A DNA stretch of 64,000 nt from Pseudomonas sp. efr-133-TYG-5 (GTDB taxonomy: Bacteria; Pseudomonadota; Gammaproteobacteria; Pseudomonadales; Pseudomonadaceae), in assembly GCF_030209175.1 (NCBI RefSeq), contig NZ_JARVSM010000002.1, positions 1-64,000 of the forward strand. The letters run 5' to 3'. Positions 60,944 to 64,000 of this stretch are shown here, in pieces. The notes under the pieces are model-generated. The model was given only the letters and a program-made list of their open reading frames with translations. It did no database searches and was not told the origin of the DNA. Each line of letters begins with the position of its first letter. Position 1 is the first letter of the stretch. The position numbers and the translations under genes are program-made.

Positions 60944-62286
60944 ACACGAGCCCACGGCAAAAAATCCTCATCGTCGACGACGAGCCGGATATCCGCGAAC
61001 TCCTGGAAATCACCCTGGGACGGATGAAACTCGACACCTTCAGCGCGCGCAATCTCGGCGAAGCCCGGGCCTTGCTGCAGCGCGAACGCTTCGACCTGTG
61101 CCTGACCGACATGCGTCTGCCCGACGGCACCGGGCTGGAATTGGTGCAGCACATCCAGCAACGCCACCCGCAGCTGCCGGTGGCAATGATCACGGCCTAC
61201 GGCAGCCTGGAAACGGCAATCAACGCCCTCAAGGCCGGCGCTTTCGACTTTCTCACCAAACCGGTGGACCTGAACCGGCTGCGCGAGCTGGTCGGCAGCG
61301 CGTTGCGCATGCCGGCGGCAGGCGCTACGTGTACGTCGATCGACCGCCGGCTGCTCGGCAATTCGGCGCCGATGCATCACTTGCGCAAACAGATCGACAA
61401 ACTCGCGCGCAGCCAGGCTCCGGTGTACATCAGCGGCGAGTCCGGCAGCGGCAAGGAGCTTGTCGCCCGCCTCATCCATGAGCAAGGCCCGCGCGCCGCT
61501 CAGCCATTTGTGCCGGTCAACTGCGGGGCCATTCCTTCGGAGCTGATGGAAAGCGAATTCTTCGGCCATCGCAAAGGCAGCTTTACCGGCGCGGTGGAGG
61601 ACAAGCCCGGTCTGTTCCAGGCTGCCCACGGCGGCACATTGTTCCTCGATGAAGTGGCGGACCTGCCGCTGGCGATGCAGGTCAAGCTGCTGCGGGCGAT
61701 TCAGGAGAAAGCCGTGCGCAGCGTCGGCGGCCAGCAGGAAAGTGTGGTCGACGTGCGTGTCCTGTGCGCCACGCACAAGGACCTCGAAACGGAAGTCGCC
61801 GCCGAACGTTTTCGCCAGGACCTGTATTACCGGCTGAATGTCATCGAACTGCGCGTACCGTCGCTGCGCGAGCGCCGTGACGACATCGAGACGCTCGCCA
61901 GCCACATGCTCAAACGCCTGGCCAACGGAACCGGGCAACCGGCGGCACGCCTGCATCCGCAAGCACTCGAAGCGTTGAAGAACTACCGTTTCCCGGGCAA
62001 CGTGCGCGAACTGGAGAACGTTCTCGAACGCGCGCACACCCTGTGCGAAAACCGCATGATCGAAGCCGAGGACCTGCGTCTGAGCGAGGGCAATTGCGCA
62101 GCCGAGGGAGGGATTGCCGACCTGACCCAGATCGACAATCTGGAAGACTACCTGGAGAACATCGAACGCAAACTGATACTCCAGGCCTTGGAAGAAACCC
62201 GCTGGAATCGCACGGCGGCGGCCCAGCGCTTGAGCCTGTCGTTCCGCTCGATGCGCTATCGGCTGAAGAAACTGGGGCTGGATTGA
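60940..62286 (+). CDS. pilR: PilR, NtrC-family response regulator of pilA (TTG start)
   Basis: RpoN-dependent activator of pilA. The 448-residue protein starts at TTG 60940 in a TTGA overlap with pilS; the next in-frame ATG lies beyond the first receiver strands, and the upstream frame is pilS sequence. Receiver Asp57 (LTDMRLPDG), AAA+ Walker A GESGSGKE (about 168-175), a GSFTGA variant of the sigma54-contact loop and a Fis-type HTH (WNRTAAAQRLSLSFRSMRYR) are present. It is likely to bind near 41231-41275 before pilA. Confidence 0.93.
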   Translation: MNTSPRQKILIVDDEPDIRELLEITLGRMKLDTFSARNLGEARALLQRERFDLCLTDMRLPDGTGLELVQHIQQRHPQLPVAMITAYGSLETAINALKAGAFDFLTKPVDLNRLRELVGSALRMPAAGATCTSIDRRLLGNSAPMHHLRKQIDKLARSQAPVYISGESGSGKELVARLIHEQGPRAAQPFVPVNCGAIPSELMESEFFGHRKGSFTGAVEDKPGLFQAAHGGTLFLDEVADLPLAMQVKLLRAIQEKAVRSVGGQQESVVDVRVLCATHKDLETEVAAERFRQDLYYRLNVIELRVPSLRERRDDIETLASHMLKRLANGTGQPAARLHPQALEALKNYRFPGNVRELENVLERAHTLCENRMIEAEDLRLSEGNCAAEGGIADLTQIDNLEDYLENIERKLILQALEETRWNRTAAAQRLSLSFRSMRYRLKKLGLD

Positions 62287-62302
62287 GCCTATGAAAGCTC
62301 GC

Positions 62303-62345
62303 CGCCAGCGCCTGCATGGGAACGCGTGTTCCGCAGGCGTTGGCG
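62303..62345 (+). terminator. Hairpin after pilR
   Basis: CGCCAGCGCCTGC (62303-62315) pairs with GCAGGCGTTGGCG (62333-62345) with one G-U. Only CTTTG follows, so termination is plausible but weak. It lies between convergent pilR and thiO. Confidence 0.6.
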
Positions 62346-62364
62346 GCGCCCTTTGACTTGTGCC

Positions 62365-63465
62365 TTAAATGCGACCTTCGGGTGCATAGGGCGTCGGGTC
62401 AATGATCGGTGCCCGTCCCAGCATCACATCGGCAAACAGCTGGCACGACGCCGGTGCCAGCACCAGACCATTGCGATAATGCCCGCAGTTCAACCACAAG
62501 CCAGCGAACCCCGGCACCTGGCCGATGTAGGGAATCCCTTCGGGTGAGCCCGGACGCAGGCCGGCCCAGTGCCCGACCACTTCGGCATCCGCCAGCGCCG
62601 GCAGCAGTTCCACGGCCGACGCCTTGAGGCTTTCCAGGGCCGTGTCGGTCGGCGTCTTGTCGAACCCCGCGTGCTCCAGCGTGCTGCCGATCAGAATGTG
62701 CCCGTCGCGACGCGGAATCGCATACCGCCCTTTTGCCAGCACCATGCTCGGCAGGAAATCCGCCGCGCACTTGTAGAGGATCATCTGGCCCTTGACCGGT
62801 TCGACCGGCAGCGTCAGGTCGAGGGTCTTGAGCAATTCGCCGCTCCAGGCGCCCGCGGTCAGCACGACCTGATCGCCGCGAATCACGCCATTGGCCGTCG
62901 CCACGCCAACCACCTGATGGCCTTCGCGGACAAACCCGCTGACGGCGCACTGCTCGTGAATCGTCACGTTCGGCAGCGCCAGCAATGCCGCTTTCAGCGA
63001 TTTCACCAGGCGCGGATTGCGCACGTTGGCCACGTCGGCCATGTAGATCGCCCGGGAGAACCCGCCGCCGAGCACCGGTACGGCATCGTGGGCCGCCGAG
63101 ATATCCACAGCCCGCAGCGGCCGGTTTTCCCGTGCCGCCCAGGCCAGCGCCTCGGCTTCGTCATCGAGGTCCAGCCAGTACAGACCGGTGGTATGCACTT
63201 GCGGATCGACCCCGGTCGCGGCAAACAGGTGCGCGCCGAGCTGTGGATAAAAATCCTGCGACCAGTGCGCCAGTGCCGTGACCGCCGGGCTGTAGCGCCA
63301 CGGATACAGCGGCGAAACGATCCCGCCTCCGGCCCAGGAGGATTCCTGGCCGACGTTCGAACGATCGAGCAGCACCACGCTGCCGACTTCGGAGGCGAGG
63401 TTGTACGCGGTGAGCAGGCCTATTACCCCGCCCCCGACGATCACCACTTGCTGTTGCCTGGTCAT
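62365..63465 (-). CDS. thiO: Glycine oxidase ThiO
   Basis: FAD-dependent D-amino-acid-oxidase-type enzyme that makes dehydroglycine for the thiamine thiazole ring. It is 366 residues from ATG 63465 (a start 12 codons upstream is less likely). The FAD Rossmann motif GGGVIGLLTAYNLASEVGSV lies near 11-30 and the C-terminal GHYRNGLVLAPASC near 325-338 binds flavin and substrate. It lies 58 bases after pilE on the same strand and may be transcribed from the minor-pilin operon. Confidence 0.9.
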   Translation of the reverse strand: MTRQQQVVIVGGGVIGLLTAYNLASEVGSVVLLDRSNVGQESSWAGGGIVSPLYPWRYSPAVTALAHWSQDFYPQLGAHLFAATGVDPQVHTTGLYWLDLDDEAEALAWAARENRPLRAVDISAAHDAVPVLGGGFSRAIYMADVANVRNPRLVKSLKAALLALPNVTIHEQCAVSGFVREGHQVVGVATANGVIRGDQVVLTAGAWSGELLKTLDLTLPVEPVKGQMILYKCAADFLPSMVLAKGRYAIPRRDGHILIGSTLEHAGFDKTPTDTALESLKASAVELLPALADAEVVGHWAGLRPGSPEGIPYIGQVPGFAGLWLNCGHYRNGLVLAPASCQLFADVMLGRAPIIDPTPYAPEGRI

Positions 63466-63523
63466 GTTTGTTCCAACCGTAAAAAAGACAGGTGGGTGCA
63501 AAAGGCACCCGAATGAATGCGGC

Positions 63524-63922
63524 TCAGCGGCCCCAGCAATCCTTGGTGGTCAGCCCGGTTGTCGCGTTGTTCATGCTTCTGACCCCGGTGTTGGTCAGGG
63601 TGAAATCGCCGCACTTGTCGGTGGCCATTGCGCCGGCCTTGCGGGTCGCGGTCAGCAGGTAGGTCTGGTCAGTGATCGTCGGCGTGATGGTGTAGAAATC
63701 AGTCCCGGCACTCAGGCCGGTGGCGTTGGTGTAGGTATTGTTCCTGGTGTAGTAGCGCTCGAGGAGCTGCGCCTGCTCCGACAGAAGCGACACCACTTCG
63801 GCGCGACGACCCTTTTTCACGTATTCGGTGTAGCTCGGTGCGGCGATGGTGATGACGATACCGATGATCGCAATCACGATCATGATTTCGATCAGGGTAA
63901 ATCCTCGGTTGGCTCTGCGCAT
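63524..63922 (-). CDS. pilE: Minor type IV pilin PilE
   Basis: A 132-residue type IV pilin-like protein: leader MRRANRG, mature FTLIEIMIVIAIIGIVITIA with Glu5, then a short globular domain with a C-terminal cysteine pair (DKCGDF, KDCWGR). It is the PilE minor pilin that with FimU, PilV, PilW and PilX primes pilus assembly. The stop of a probable pilY1 lies 14 bases upstream, so it is the last pilin gene of that operon. No pilY2 lies between. Confidence 0.9.
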   Translation of the reverse strand: MRRANRGFTLIEIMIVIAIIGIVITIAAPSYTEYVKKGRRAEVVSLLSEQAQLLERYYTRNNTYTNATGLSAGTDFYTITPTITDQTYLLTATRKAGAMATDKCGDFTLTNTGVRSMNNATTGLTTKDCWGR

Positions 63923-63936
63923 GCCTCAACTCTCGC

Positions 63937-64000
63937 TTACTGTATTTGTCGCCACATGATACGGCGACTGCCGCCGCCGGATTTTTCCACCAGGGTGGTG
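63937..64000 (-). CDS. Probable 3' end of pilY1 (partial, truncated by the window edge)
   Basis: On the minus strand the window edge reads in frame T-T-L-V-E-K-S-G-G-G-S-R-R-I-M-W-R-Q-I-Q and then TAA. The ending RRIMWRQIQ resembles the C terminus of the PilY1 adhesin and tip protein, and pilY1 is the expected neighbour before pilE. Only 20 codons are visible, so the assignment rests on context. Confidence 0.55.
   Translation of the reverse strand, partial: TTLVEKSGGGSRRIMWRQIQ

Overview
The window is about 64 kb of a gamma-proteobacterial chromosome, almost certainly a Pseudomonas of the P. fluorescens group. The basis is protein similarity recognised by eye, the gene order (which I recall as largely collinear with two blocks of P. 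aeruginosa PAO1), Pseudomonas-only markers (cbrX-cbrA-cbrB-crcZ, prrF, cbpA, the DUF3094 protein) and four Pseudomonas-type REP doublets (REPINs). It is core genome: I see no prophage, insertion sequence, integron, CRISPR array or rRNA gene. Coding density is high, and many gene pairs share start and stop codons (ATGA, TGATG, GTGA, TTGA).

Layout. 0-6 kb (minus): msrQ-msrP methionine sulfoxide repair, pssA, then ilvI-ilvH-ilvC for branched-chain amino acids, with a roughly 390-nt leader before ilvI. 6.4-12 kb: small envelope proteins, mrcB (PBP1b), a phosphotransferase/P-loop kinase fusion and a pentapeptide-repeat protein. 12.4-18 kb is an iron/heme block: cbpA, one copy of the Fur-controlled sRNA PrrF, the heme-import operon hmuTUV with a ChaN/PhuW lipoprotein, and a divergent small Rieske protein. 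18-21.8 kb: sfsA, an aminotransferase, dksA and gluQ.

21.8-27 kb is the carbon catabolite control block: cbrX, cbrA and cbrB, then the sigma54-dependent decoy RNA CrcZ with its A-rich motifs. 27-39.8 kb: pcnB, folK, panB, panC (no panD), pgi, an acetyl-CoA synthetase, an rRNA-type methyltransferase, a large AsmA-like DUF748 protein and a DUF2845 protein.

40-46 kb: a BON-domain protein and pilA, both behind good -24/-12 (sigma54) promoters, then divergent pilB-pilC-pilD-coaE-yacG. 46-52.6 kb: a three-gene operon (thioredoxin-like protein, CbiM-type permease, small protein), DUF1780 and MOSC proteins, ndh, an exported EF-hand protein with two EGKCG motifs, and a chemoreceptor. 52.7-53.3 kb: an Asn-Pro-Lys-Pro tRNA operon. 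53.4-64 kb: clpB behind a sigma32 promoter, rluD-pgeF, bamD, pilS-pilR, thiO, pilE and the last codons of what is probably pilY1.

The genes connect in three ways. PilS/PilR and RpoN should drive pilA, whose assembly ATPase, platform protein and peptidase lie beside it. CbrA/CbrB and RpoN should drive CrcZ, which titrates Hfq/Crc. Fur should control both PrrF and heme import. The least understood items are the EGKCG/EF-hand protein, the thioredoxin/CbiM operon, the GTAAC repeat cluster before panB and the ilvI leader. I found no clearly new multi-gene system; the findings list what deserves checking.
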